From Astropecten irregularis (lineage: Eukaryota; Echinodermata; Asteroidea; Paxillosida; Astropectinidae), in the NCBI GenBank assembly GCA_963971285.1, contig OZ020254.1:7440001-7504000 (forward strand): a DNA stretch of 64,000 nt. The letters run 5' to 3'. Of this stretch, positions 46,457 through 58,383 are shown in pieces (the first letter of the stretch is position 1; each line of letters opens with the position of its first letter). The position numbers were made by a program, and so were the translations under genes. Below the pieces are notes generated by a model. The model was not told the origin of the DNA and did not search any database. It saw only the letters and a list, made by a program, of their open reading frames with translations.

Positions 46457-46821
46457 CCGATGCCATGCACTAGCAGTAAATACTGCAGTCGTGGCGAAGC
46501 ACTCACGGCAAATTGAATAGTTTTACCGGCAAGGGCGCTATAAAGCAGAATGCTGGGGACGGCCGGAACACAGTCACGTTTATATAATTCGGTCGGACAA
46601 AAGATTGTCCTTTTTGTAAACAATTCCCGATTTCGTGGCGATAGGAATCGAAGAAAAGATTATTGAGAGGTAGTGAAGGACGACAAAAACTTATAAAATG
46701 TCGCTTTCTTCCGATGGGAATGATATCCAAGTTAATCTTTCATGGTTCTGAGGAATTTGAAAATGGACGCTCAAACATTTTGAATTGTCATATTGCATAG
46801 ACACTTGACGTGGGACACAAT

Positions 46822-47470
46822 GTTTGAAAGCAAAGCACTTTACGACAGTTCCTGAATAAAAATTCCGTATTGTCTTCGGCGGAGGTTACTTTTTCAATCG
46901 GCAACGTCTAATGCGTTTTCAAATCCATGTGGACCATAAAAATATTCATCTGAGTATTATAGTAAGCATCATGGGATGAGAGTGGGCCCAACAAAAAGAA
47001 GTTCAGCTACAAAAATTGTAACAATGTAACACAGCGCTTGAAAGCAAAGCAATATACGGCAGTTCCTTAATAAGAATTCCATATTGTCTTCGGTGAAGGC
47101 TACTTTTTTTAATCGACAACGTATAATGCGATTTCAAATCCATGTGGACCGTAAATATCTGAGTATTATAGTAAGCATTATGGGATGGGAGTGGGACCAA
47201 CAAAAAGAACTTAACTCCAGCTATACAAAAACGGTAACACTGTAACGCTGTAACACAGTGCTTGAAAGCAAAGCACTATACGGCAGTTCCTAAATAAGAA
47301 TTCCATAATTTATTGTCTTCGGTGAAGGCTACTTTTTTCAATCGACAACGTATAATGCGATTTCAAATCCATGTGGACCATGAATATTCATCTGAGTATT
47401 ATAGTAAGCATTATGGGATGAGAGTGGGACCAACAAAAAGAACTTCAGATACACAAACTGTATATCAAAA
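46822..47470. repeat. Three tandem units of about 214-224 bp
   Basis: Units start near 46822, 47036 and 47260, each with CTTGAAAGCAAAGC, then CAGTTCCT..ATAA..AATTCC, TTGTCTTCGG, TTTCAAATCCATGTGGACC, GAGTATTATAGTAAGCAT and CAACAAAAAGAA. Units 2 and 3 are closer to each other than to unit 1. Confidence 0.85.
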
Positions 47471-47571
47471 GCATACTGGAGCCAACTTTCTGTCGTTGAT
47501 GGTTCAACAATACGGAAGCGCATTGCTGCCAAATCAACTTTTTGGAGATAATTTGACTTTCAAACGGGATG

Positions 47572-47855
47572 ATTAAGTCGCATCCTCTTTGAGTGATCCA
47601 ACGTGGGCCTATCGTTTCTCAGGTTCACAGCATTGTCTGTGCTGCGTGTATCTTACATGATCTTTCGAATTGGTATAAATAGGAATTTGAGTGATTTCAT
47701 GGCTTCTGAGTGGCACACGAACAAATATAACATACTGCACGACTATTTTGGACAGCGATATTATAGACTGGGTAGCTCAGTTGGTTGAGCGCCGGTTCAC
47801 GCACGAATCCCTCTCCAGTTTTTAATTCAATTTTCTTCGTTCATCTTTCAATGAA
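47572..47855 (+). mobile_element. tRNA-like SINE copy with deleted anticodon arm
   Basis: AAGTCGCATCCTCTTTGAGTG at the 5' side, GGTAGCTCAGTTGGTTGAGCG as A box, CACGAATCCCTCTCCAG as B-box remnant. The spacer between boxes is shorter than in other copies. Confidence 0.65.
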
Positions 47856-48611
47856 AAAATGCGTCATTCGAATGAGCTAATAAGTGTTGTAACGACATAC
47901 ATAGAATTTCTTTCAAAAGACTTAATAAGATACAAAAAATCAGTGGCAGCATTGCGCTTCAGTAGAAGTACGTGTACTTCGTAACAACGTTTCTCAGTAT
48001 AGGTAATAGCCCTTCGGGAACGCTTAAATTATTTTGCGTAATGCCTCGTTCTTTACACAGAAATGCATCCCTTCAAGAGTAAGTTGGATTTTTCGAATCG
48101 CATATTGTAGGCCTAAGTTTTACCTATCATGGGTTTTGTGGCGGATAGCCAAATTGACGCCTACTTGATTTCTTGAGGGTCTTTTACGACACACGCCGAG
48201 GAACACACACAAATATGTAATGATATGATATGATATGAAGAAGAGTTGCTCATTGTGGTAGCGACTTATGAAGACCCGTTAAATTTATACCGATTGGGAC
48301 ATTATCAATCCATGACATAAGTATAAAGGTCATGGTACGTAATTTGAAAAGGGTTGCGGGCTACTTATACATCCTTGCACACGGTTCGTCATTGTCGTAT
48401 ACGGTATTTGTATAATTATTTATATGCAAGGCATCATTTCTTGGGTTCGAGGTGAGTTATTACGTGCTGTACGCAGTACGACGTCTACACTAGAATAAAC
48501 ATCTGGGTATATCCTGCGCAGCTCAGAGGAGTATGATTGGTTGCCATGGGATAGTACGTCCCGCGTCTGTGAGCCTATCTATACAAATATCACATGGTTT
48601 GAGGGTGGACA

Positions 48612-48706
48612 GTCGATTCTAGCTCCCGATGTGCTGGAAGTTGACAAACTACTTCCCTCGGGTATAATTTGTCATCTTCCAACAAATCGGGAGCTAGAAT
48701 CGACGT
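48612..48706. repeat. Hairpin with 18-bp perfect arms
   Basis: GTCGATTCTAGCTCCCGAT and ATCGGGAGCTAGAATCGAC are exact inverses about 60 bp apart; inner GGAAGTTGACAAACTA and AATTTGTCATCTTCC also pair. Directly after it, TTTCACACGACAATT and GTCGTGTAGAA recall the ends of the 36467 MITE. Confidence 0.65.
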
Positions 48707-49036
48707 TTCACACGACAATTTACGTTTCACATAATGACACTTTTGCAAGATTTCTCAAGCTTGACAAAAGTTCGTATGTTTTGTGAGCGTCGTGTAGAAG
48801 TAAAACTGCTGCAAAATGCTTCCTAGCAAAAATTATGACCGACAATTATAATGAAATGCTTAGAGTTAGGGTTTAGGAAGGGCTGACCTTTCGATTAATT
48901 TAAACGACTCTGTGTACGATTAAACTAATAGTGTGATCCACCTACTAAAAAGAGCCCATTCTGAATGAGGGAAGAGTGAAATATACATGTACTTTTGAGG
49001 TGGCAATCTTGGACGTAGGCCATGGTCAATAACCCT

Positions 49037-51808
49037 TCAACTTGCCTTGTTAAGGGGTACTTCCTGTACCCCAGGTTCAGTTGAACCCGAGGACACATTT
49101 GTATTACGTGTTGACCCAACACCACCAGATTTCCAATCAATCACTTCTACATCCCTTCCAAGTTGAATAGCGTACAACTTTGGCAGGTAAACAGAGAAAA
49201 GGGTCAGGAAAGAATTGAGCAGTATGGCCACGCACAATGTGCCGACTTTTTGCAGCACGGCCACAGCAGTGATATACACCGGTACGGCCGCTAAACCAAA
49301 TACCAGAGTGGAATATACGCTAATTGCTATGAATTTGGACTCGTTGTAGTTACTTGGTACCTTACGAGCCTTGAATGCGTAGTAGCAGCAAGCCAGAATG
49401 ATGAGAAGGTTGAAACTGAGAGATGCTAGGAAACCATTGCCAAACTCACAGTAAGCTTCGATGTAGTCAGCAGGTGGATAGAAAAAGAGCTTGGCTGGCA
49501 CTGATGGACTGGCAAGTGAACCAGCAACAGCAATCACAACCTATAGATACAATATAGAGCAAACGTATAGACCTGCTTTATTTACATCGATCACAGCTGT
49601 TTTGGGACAAGGCGAAACCAATGATGTACCCTTTCGTTGGTATAATAATATCAGCTGCGTGAGGAGGATCAAACATAGAACATCAAGCTCTAGTGTGACC
49701 TTTTGGGAGGATTTTGGGGCTTGCTTTCACATTGAGTCAATTATTCTCTCAGATTTTGGTAAAAATTATTAACTTACCATCGCTGCGATGAAGCTGAATA
49801 CGATGGCGAGCTGGATACGAGGACCGATGAAGCCAGGTCGCTTGTTGGATTTCTTGCCAGCATCAAAGATCCTGTAGATACGATTGACCTTCAGCAATGT
49901 TGGAGCATACGTCAGAGTGAAGCACATGGCGATGATGATCTCTGATGCACGGCACGAGACGTGACTTGGTGGAACTAAGAGCGGGAAGGGAGCGAGGAAT
50001 GCTAGAGTCAGCCCAAGGATGTTGATGCTACTCAACTCACGACTTGCAGCTTTAATCAGAATGTGACCACGGTAGTAATAAAGTCCAAATGCTGCAAGGA
50101 GAGACAGAAGTAGTCCGACACCAGAGAAGACAATGATGGTAATCACTGTCGTGTCATGCCAACTTGGTGGAGTTGGAACAATTGGACGGCACTTTTTGAA
50201 GTTCTCATCGGGCCATTTATCAATGGGACAGGATACACAGTTATTGTCCTCTACCATGGCGTTATTGGCGCACGTCTGGCAACCAAGGCAGCATTTTTCT
50301 TCTAACGGTACCTCGATTTGACCGGGCAGACAGACATCTCGACACAATGAGGTTGGTGGAACGTCTGATCCTTTACCCCAATATATTTTAGATGAGTTAA
50401 TCTTGAGGCGTTCTCCTGGGGCATCAAAGGCACTCCAGTTTCCAGCATAAACATATCTAAAGTTACCGTCATTCCCATGAAAGTGCAGTATCATATAATT
50501 GCCACCCGGGTTGCCATTGGCGTCGAAACTGTACTTGCCAGCCAAACCATCGAATCTTACATTTAATAAATACGAGTAAAAATCCTTGCCTGTGATGGCT
50601 TCAATTATTGAATTACAGTCAAAGGTACCGTTGCAACGATCATTCAGCAAATCCTGAAGAGCATATGCGTATGCATAAACGGCATCGACTACGAAGTTAT
50701 CGTTGCTGTCAATTCTCATGGGGCATTGGGTCAAATCAGAGCAATCTTGATCCTTCATCCACTGATCCTTGAAGTCCTGAAACCAAGGGCTGATTTCAGC
50801 TCCGCTGAGCTGCAGTGAACGGTAATAATTTTCGAAGTCCGGAACTTTTCTGTATTGAAGTTGAACGATAAAAACAGCACCCAACGCTGCCATGTTCGTA
50901 TTTAACGAATTAAGAAAACCAATACCTAGTCCATCACTGCTGACTATGGTTATATTCCCTATGCCAATCTCGTTGTCAATGGCGTTCATAATGAGACTTC
51001 CAACAATCGTGTCCATGATCATGACAACAACTCGAGCTTTCTTAAAAGTGGAGAGTCTCTTAGCCGCTTCCTCAAGCTCGTATTCTGGTGCTTGATCGCG
51101 AATAGGAACGGAGAAAGCTACACAGATCCCATTCTTTTCAGCGACGTCTAATAGAGCTTGTGCTCCATGAATGCCGTATGTATCCAGAGCGAAATAAAGA
51201 CCAATGTACTTCCATTCATACCTAAGTAAGATGTCTTTAATTGCTAAGACTTGGAAGCTGTCGGGAGGAACGGTGCGGAGGAAATAAGGGAATCTGCGCT
51301 TGTCACTGAGTTCATTGCTTGTTGCAAATGGAGAAATAACTGGAACGTGGTACAGACTGGCAGATTGCGTAGTTGTGATCGAAGTTGAACTTGTCTGTGT
51401 TCCTATGATGCAGAAAAGGTTGCCTCGATCTGGTGGTTTGGTGTGAACGAATTCTATGTCCTCCTGAGGTCTCTCTGATGAGCTAGCCAGACCGAGAGCC
51501 GTCCAAATGGACAAAGTCTCCGAATAACAGTTGTCACGAATGTCCAAGCCAATTGTTACATTTGGCAGGAGATCTTGTCGTTGGTTGATAGTGTCAACAG
51601 CAAACAGGACTAAAGCGACCATTTCGTTGCCCCAGCGATAGGGTTTACCGCTACACGGAGACCCAGATGACCAGGTTTTACTGGTTAAGGATACCCCGAG
51701 GGTAACGTCGCCAGGACGGGTCATGCTGACCAGAGCAGCTTCGGGTATGTTGCCAGCGATTGAAATGTAGGGAATCACCGAAAGAACAAGCAACAGAAAA
51801 GCATACAT
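49037..51808 (-). CDS. Class C GPCR, metabotropic-glutamate-receptor-like (copy C)
   Basis: Exons 51808-49778 and 49540-49037 (237-bp intron, phase 0) give 844 residues. Signal peptide MYAFLLLVLSVIPYISIAG, flytrap, nine-cysteine linker, seven helices. An in-frame ATG at 51841 would add 11 residues (MSENSHPAQFK); 51808 is preferred because AAGATG aligns with the starts of copies A and B. Lobe 2 of the flytrap is the most distinct of the three (IMDTIVGSLIMNAIDNEIG, SSDGLGIGFLNSLNTNMAA), while the last four helices are identical to the others. This is the first gene of the array in transcription direction. Likely role as for copy A, with a possibly different ligand range. Confidence 0.93.
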
Positions 51809-52854
51809 CTTGAACTGGGCCGGATGGCTGTTTTCTGACATCTGTACTGGATACGGACGGGCAAACTAATGAATAGGAATACACCGAGCAGTCTTTGTCT
51901 GTGCCACAGTCTCTCCCTCGTCAGATGATTTTTCACCAGGAATGTTTTTTAAGAGAAAGTGGAAGAGACTGATGCAAGGAGGGGAAAAGAGAGATGGAGA
52001 GAAACTACCGAGGTTGTCAGGACACTAGGTTGCGCACGTGGTACGCCTCTGCTCTTCCGACGAGAGGTGTTTTTACTCAAGCGCCCACCATCTTCCTAGT
52101 TCACAGTCAAGTTACGCACGAGTGTAAGTGATGCTCGCCCTGTCGTTCATTTTATATCCACACGATGAACCATCACTGGCTGTTACCCACACTGACACTG
52201 TTTTCTTAGCCATGGGGTTTGTGTTCAGAGTGGACGCCGATTGTTTTGTAGGGATGTTTGTACTCAAAACGCTTCTGCAATTGACGAGGGAAAGAATAAT
52301 GACTAAACTAAACAAAGTGAAAGTAACTGCAAAATTACAACCATTCAAAAATGAATTAAGCTTCAGTTACGTGCCCAGAAATAACTCGATACGTGAAATC
52401 GTCGGTCGTTTAATGTAATTAAGCATCTTGTCGAAACGTATGGGATCGGATTCGTTGTTATCTTGTCGTATAAATGTACGAAAACACTCTTCAATTTATT
52501 GTTCACGCAGGTTCCAGAAGTGACATAATAAATTCTTTGATAACTTTTACTCAATGGTGATCGCAACTTGGTAGAGCCATTGGACTTATATAAAACAAGT
52601 TTTATAGTGTAACGAACTACATGTATTTCGATGTCACAAAGATTTACGATTCATCTTTTAGATGAGTTGTTCCTGTTTCCGTAGTAACTAGTATTGTGGC
52701 ATCACACTTTGCTTAGCGATTAAGATTGATACGCATGTTACGATCTGTCTTAGCCTTTCGTGAAATCACATTGTTGGCGCTGGCTGTGCTTACCGCCTGT
52801 GACATGCATAGGCAACACATTTGCATAGTTTTGTAAACTTGCACTATTATTATA

Positions 52855-52990
52855 AAGTGAGTTTGCGGAGACACCATGTGAAAATCTATGTTATGTATGT
52901 GTGGTTCTGAAAAGAACCGGTGAGAATGGTCTCGACATTCCAGCCAGTCTCACTCTCCTGAGGACGGCCAGAGTACACGTTCAAAACTTC
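52855..52990. repeat. Single-arm relative of the 59086-59362 palindrome
   Basis: Shares GAGACACCATGT, TGTGTGGTTCTGAAAAGAACC, GGTGAGAATGGTCTCGACATT and CTCCTGAGGACGGCCAGAG with that repeat, with more mutations and without the second arm. Confidence 0.6.
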
Positions 52991-53222
52991 AAATCATACC
53001 TTGCACTATATATTGTACGTCATTTGCGACTTTTAAGACTGCGTGAAATCATGGGTGTATAATCTGATCCATTTCACCCTTCACGAAGTACAGTCCGTGT
53101 ATGGAGTTCAACCTTCTCTTGTGCTTGCATTGAATGGTGTATTTGACTGGCCACGCTGTAGCTGAGTTTGACTTATGGATGTGCAGTTTGCGAATTAACA
53201 TGTTCCCCTGGCATTTGAATGA

Positions 53223-53305
53223 CTGATGATCAAGCTCTACAATCTGGGACAAATTGTCCATATTATATGGACATTGGTCCCAGATTGTACAACTTGATCA
53301 TCGGT
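53223..53305. repeat. Near-perfect 83-nt hairpin
   Basis: GATGATCAAGCTCTACAATC at the left pairs with GATTGTACAACTTGATCATC at the right, and pairing continues with small bulges through GTCCATAT/ATATGGAC to a loop of only a few bases. Confidence 0.75.
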
Positions 53306-54821
53306 TCTGTCCACCACTTTTACATAATGTTTGGATGGATTATTCAACTTCAATCACACTTGAGAAATAAATTTTATGGCTTATTATTATGGTGGTATCT
53401 CACTGGTATGCAGACATACTGTAGACTATTTCCTATAATAGTTATAGAGACATGGTTCAATACATTTTCTTGATCTGGCATACGGGTTTAAGTGGTACAC
53501 ATGTTTATTTCTGTCGACGAACGAGACCATTTGGACGTGCATCTCTATACTGAAAATTCATTTGCATTTCAAATTTTATTTGACCGTACCTCTTCTTATT
53601 ACAGTTTTGCCTACAATACCACGCGTTTAGAAACCCCAACTATTTAAATAATAACTGTCCTCCATTATAACCTCTCCTTTAGTTTCTATTACAATTTCCA
53701 ATCTTTCAAATCTCTGCTAACCTTCAACCTTCAACTCTTCAACCTTGAAAATTCTCCTAATATGCCATTTTCTATATTTCCACGAACTCTGACATGGGCC
53801 GCCTTTGCTCTATTTTTGTAAGTGGTTGTGTGTGCCGAAAACATGAACATGCAATGCAGTTTAATGCATTACTACAAGTATAATGGCCACACACTGTGTG
53901 CGGCCATTTACAATGTAACAAAAATGAACACTGTATTGTGATAACCAAAACTTAAGTAGCCATTTGAGTGTGAATATTTCAGTTATGTGACGTCTAATGG
54001 ACTAGACAGTTCACCAGCAGTTGCAGAAGAAGTTTCTACAGGATCTCAACCACAAAAATGCATGTACAGTTTATTTGTGAGAAAATAAACTGCAAATAGT
54101 TGGTCCCGTTAAGGATTCATGTCTCACCTTTCAGTGTCAGCCATTGGAGAGAGTGAGTAGCTAGCTCAATCCGGTGTCCGGAAATGACACTTCACACAGT
54201 ATCCATGCGCTATTATTCCCTCAAAATTGTCAAGACATGAAAGCGAACCAATTTACACCCAATATTAATTATTGGAAAATTCTGTAGATCAATTACCTTC
54301 ATATTGGAATGTAAACTTCTAATGAAAGTGATACAAAATTACAATATGATTGGACTATTTTGTGTGTGGATGACGTGCCCGCGGGCGGTGATGCGTCTTC
54401 CAGAAGTTTGTGGAATACACAATGGTCTTCATTACGGTGCCCTTGAAAAACCAGCGACCCTCACATTAATCAAATTTCTCAATCAAAATTTAGTAACACA
54501 CAAAAGAAAAACATTTGTTCCTTATTTGTTGGTGTTAATGTCGTTGTTCCTTTAAGGTCAATGATTCAAGTGAAGTTAATTTGAAGCCTCTCAAAATAAT
54601 AATAAGTCAGCTACAAGAGCGAAAAGTGTAATACATGTTGTACTACAGCAAACTAGCTCAAATTAATGATGAGAACAATTTATTTTATAGTGCTGCTTAG
54701 CCTAAAGGGCTGATGGTTGAGCTAGTACGTACGTGGCGCTAAGATATAAAAATCGATCACTCAAAATCACATGCTTGAGCCTTGTTTTATCATGATTAGA
54801 TTCTATTCACAGTGCCATAGT

Positions 54822-56053
54822 TTACATTAAATGGTTGAGAGCAACTGCAAATGCGATACATCCGACAATGAAGCCCGTAACGGCTCGCAATCCAGCCTGA
54901 CCACCACGGTCCCCTCCTCCCGGTGGAGGTCTACCGTTGGGGCCGGGGCCTGGAGCCTGCCCGCCCGGACCCGTGCCGCTGTACACACCCTTGAAGCAGC
55001 CCATGATATACGGGAAGTCTGCCGTGGTGTGGTATTGGTACTGGCCGTCCACGAACCGGCCGTGGCACTCGTCCAGGTCGGCTGATGTCAGCGTCTTCCC
55101 GGTCTCGTCTATTGGACCGTAGATGGGGAAGCCGTCCAGGGCCACGCCTATCAGCGGTGATGCCTGTCCATTGATGATGCTGAATACACACGATGCTGGC
55201 TGCTTGTGGTAGTGATAAACACCACGATCGGTTGGATGACCGTCACAGCTATCGAATGTCTCAGTCAGAACGGCATCTTCACCTGTTATTGAATGGCGAT
55301 TTTTAAGAAAACGGAGAGAACCTTTACGAAATGGAAATAAGCTTTTAATACTTTGATTAAAACGGATAAATATATCAATTTATTAAATAAAGCTGTTCAA
55401 ACGTCAACATTTCCTGTATTGGCTAGTAAAAGCGTAGGAACTGATCGTCAACATCATGAAAGTTTGATTATTTTTGTGTAATGATCCCTTTGCATGCATA
55501 TTTTTTTATGTACAATAAATTACAAAGTTGTTTGGGTCAGAACCAGTGTACATCAATACAACAAATAAATTGTCGAATGTCCACCATGTATTTCTGATTT
55601 TCTTTGGTAAAACGAGCAGCGTTTGCTCGGCAGAGCTGTATGCTTGTAAGGAGCTGATGAGAAGTGTGTCAGAAATTGCGTACCGGTTGCGGTGTACGGA
55701 TTGAAAAACGGTACACCGTTTATGGCTACGCCGATAGGTCCAAGAGGAAGCTCCGTAGTAGACTCGGCAAAGGTCGGATTGACCGGGATAGTCCACTGGT
55801 GGGTCTGTACCGTGATGTCGTTCGGATTACCCTGGTTAGGATACTCGGGAGTCGCATGGTCTGGTATCCCGTTACTAGTGATGGTGTGCATGCCGTTCTC
55901 CGTCACGATGGTAACCATGCCCATCTCGCCCGTATTAGTCTCAATCAATGTCTTCGTCATGAATCGAGAGATCTGCTCGTCGTTGAGGGCGCTAGAGATA
56001 GAAGTGGCTGTAACCACAATCACTGTGATGAGGAGTACCGTAGAAGACGCCAT
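54822..56053 (-). CDS. YHYH-domain protein, secreted and probably GPI-anchored
   Basis: Two coding exons, 56053-55684 and 55282-54822, join in phase 1 to give 276 residues. A signal peptide (MASSTVLLITVIVVTATSIS) is followed by a YHYH domain covering most of the protein: PLGPIGVAINGVPFFNP, FDSCDGHP, YHYHKQPASC, LIGVALDGFPIYGP, CHGR and QYQYHTTADFPY. After the domain comes a Gly/Pro-rich linker (GPGGQAPGPGPNGRPPPGGG) and a hydrophobic C-terminus (FIVGCIAFAVALNHLM) with no charged tail, the pattern of a GPI-attachment signal. An AG acceptor sits immediately before the start ATG, so an upstream non-coding exon is likely. YHYH proteins occur in bacteria and marine animals; their reaction is not established, so no function is given. 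Confidence 0.9.
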
Positions 56054-58383
56054 CTGAAAACATTGGAAATGGAAGAAAATTTTACTATCAATTGGCGGAT
56101 TCCAATCCCCACTGGACGGTAGCCGGCCAGCGAAACGCTCCCATTCGAAAAACCGTCCCGCTTTCCGTTCTAGTGATGGAACAACCCGAGGTCCCTGCAA
56201 GAATGGATCTTGCGCACACCAGCTTTGAAACCCAACGCATTCCAAATTGGGATATGATCATGCTGCCGAGACGACAACTTGACATTTCTATTTGGATGAC
56301 GAGTTTAAATTCTTTGGTCCTCTTTAATAGAATATAATTATACATCCTAAATACACTAACAATTTAAGATGCATGTAAATGCGTACCCGGTACATTTTAC
56401 ATTTAACTGCATAGCGTTATAGGTCTTGAGCAAATATTACTGAACTCAAACAAACCTTCACGGCCATTTCGCAGGTGGGTTCTCATTTATATCAGTAAAA
56501 TGGAGAAAAAGTACGAAATTGGCACCATTAGCAATAAGTTTGTCAATTGTAAATCGTGTGCGAATACTCCGCTTCATCGAAATGGCTCTTTGAAGTTGTC
56601 GAACCCCTCGATCCCCCTTCCTTCCCCCGTTTCCTGAAAGTTAGATCCGCCCCTGGTCGCTTTGATTGAGATGGGTCCATCATTTTGTTTTGAAAAAAAA
56701 AAAAACATCAATCAAATACTGCTTAAATATAAAACAATTATGTAAACATGTACATATACATACCTTCAGAGTACAGATCCAAACAAATATGACACCACAC
56801 TACGATTTTGCTGGAGCCTCTTGCTTGTGTGTGTACAGTACCACAGTGTCAGTTCAACTCATGGATGTTACGCTATTGAATTAAAAGCCCGTGGTACTCG
56901 GTGATATCTCCACTGGTCTCATATACATAAAAGATTAATATTTTGGTTTAGTAAACCTATTCAGCACTTTGGAACGGTTCGTTTCATGGACCACCGATCT
57001 ACACAATGCAGTCACCGTGTGTGTATAGTGCATACGTTACTTACATAAACATAGTCTTTCCTTTGTATGAAGTTAGTGTCCCATCGAAATAATAATAATA
57101 ATATAACTTGAGCCAACGTACCCTTGGTATTTATCATAACATTTACTTCAAAGTAATATCATAGTTCCTTTTTTTTTCAACGAAATACAGATTCATGGGC
57201 ACAAATATCATGACAGATGCAGTAACAGTCATGTGTGAATATGTCAGTCCAATACGGTGCCCACTTTTTGAGAAAACAGTGAAAAACGCCCACAATACAC
57301 AATCATATTATTTTGTCACCGATCTTTAAAAGATCAAAGTTGTTTGTCAAGCCTGTAAGTTATAGGTAGGCCCCTAAATTTGTGAAGATATGTTTCGGTA
57401 TGCTACCAATAGTAACCTACCTTTAACGTCTCTTGTACAGCATAGGCCTAAGCCCATGTTTACTCTTTTTGCTAAAATTCATTTTCTTTTGGCAGTTCTT
57501 GGTTCTACAGGGTCCAAAGAATCATAAATTGGTGGGGTAAAATTTTTCAGTGACCCCACTCCCCTTATTTGAGGGGGTGTCAATAGTAACTACCGGTATG
57601 TCGACCATTAACGACCGATTTTGATAATATTGTCGAGCCGTTTTGAGGGTTTGTAGAATAATATTCTGTGTGGATGAAATTAAATTTCACCTAGTCCTAT
57701 AGGCCTACATCGATTCAGTTGTTTACGCGCGTATGTACATGTACCTCTGGATGCGGTTCAACTTCAGGTCAAATTCGGGAGAATAGCGCTCCGCACTTGC
57801 GCTAAAAATAGCAGGCTCGGACAAGCATTGCTATGCAAACGTGTGGTGGGTGTGCTTGTGTGCATGCATTATGTGTGTGCGTCATAGAGCTATATTAAAA
57901 TTAATTTTAATAATTATAGTTCTTATGTGTGAGTCAATGTTTATCTGACATCTGGGGATTTGGTACATGCGCGCGCTGGCCAAATCACTCGTGTGACGTC
58001 ATTAGTGTTCTTGAGCGTCTACGCAGTTTGATTAAGAAATCACAATGTTAAGATTGATGTTGAGTTGACTTTTCGGTCTGGGTGTGTGAGTCACGGTCAC
58101 GTTTTGTTCGTGTGTGTAAACGTGATTGACGGACTTCGCCCACATGTGCAAAGGTTAATTATGTGCATTCGGTTTTCGGTTCTGATTTATTTTTTTGGAT
58201 TAATAGGAGCCTATTTTGTATTCAGAACCTCAATAAATGTCATCGTGTAGGCAGTTGGTGACTGCGATGTACACAATCATATAATTCTATTAAATTGTTC
58301 TATTAATTGATAATAGAACACTTTACTACACTTTGATATTATTGTTTCTATAACAAGCCTTTGCTAGTAGGCCTACATGAGTT
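56054..58383. other. Intergenic region between YHYH gene and UGT
   Basis: Divergent promoters should lie here. A decayed TTA-family MITE spans 57151-57423. TAGGCCTA octamers occur at 57443, 57700 and 58368. I see no further gene. Confidence 0.55.
57151..57423. repeat. Decayed copy of the TTA/TAA-flanked MITE family
   Basis: AAGTAATATCATAGTTCC at the left and GTAACCTACCTT at the right, followed by TAA. Internal GTGCCCACTTTTTGAGAAAA and CAACGAAATACAGATTCATG match the 13431 copy. Confidence 0.65.

Larger units (their letters stand above)
46103..49036. other. Intergenic region between receptor copies B and C
   Basis: Contains three tandem units of about 215 bp (46822-47470), a SINE (47572-47855) and a hairpin (48612-48706). 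No gene seen; 47860-48500 has nothing recognisable. Confidence 0.6.
51809..54821. other. Intergenic region upstream of receptor copy C
   Basis: No gene supported. Holds a single-arm relative (52855-52990) of the UGT-intron palindrome, a fragment of the 'GATTTCAC' kind near 52690-52770, and a hairpin at 53223-53305. 53500-54800 is AT-rich with nothing recognisable. Confidence 0.6.

Noticed and set aside
52112..52348. Small secreted-protein-like frame upstream of receptor C (minus)
   Set aside because: The hydrophobic start has no ATG (it would begin with TTG), and no splice partner was found.
52131..52418. 95-residue frame on the plus strand
   Set aside because: It has an ATG but no recognisable domain, and overlaps the other frame; chance is a fair explanation.
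53223..53305. microRNA precursor
   Set aside because: The loop is only a few bases, and pairing runs to the loop, unlike typical pre-miRNAs; kept only as a hairpin.
55692..56057. Frames on the plus strand opposite the YHYH gene
   Set aside because: They are antisense to a well-supported coding exon and show no domain.
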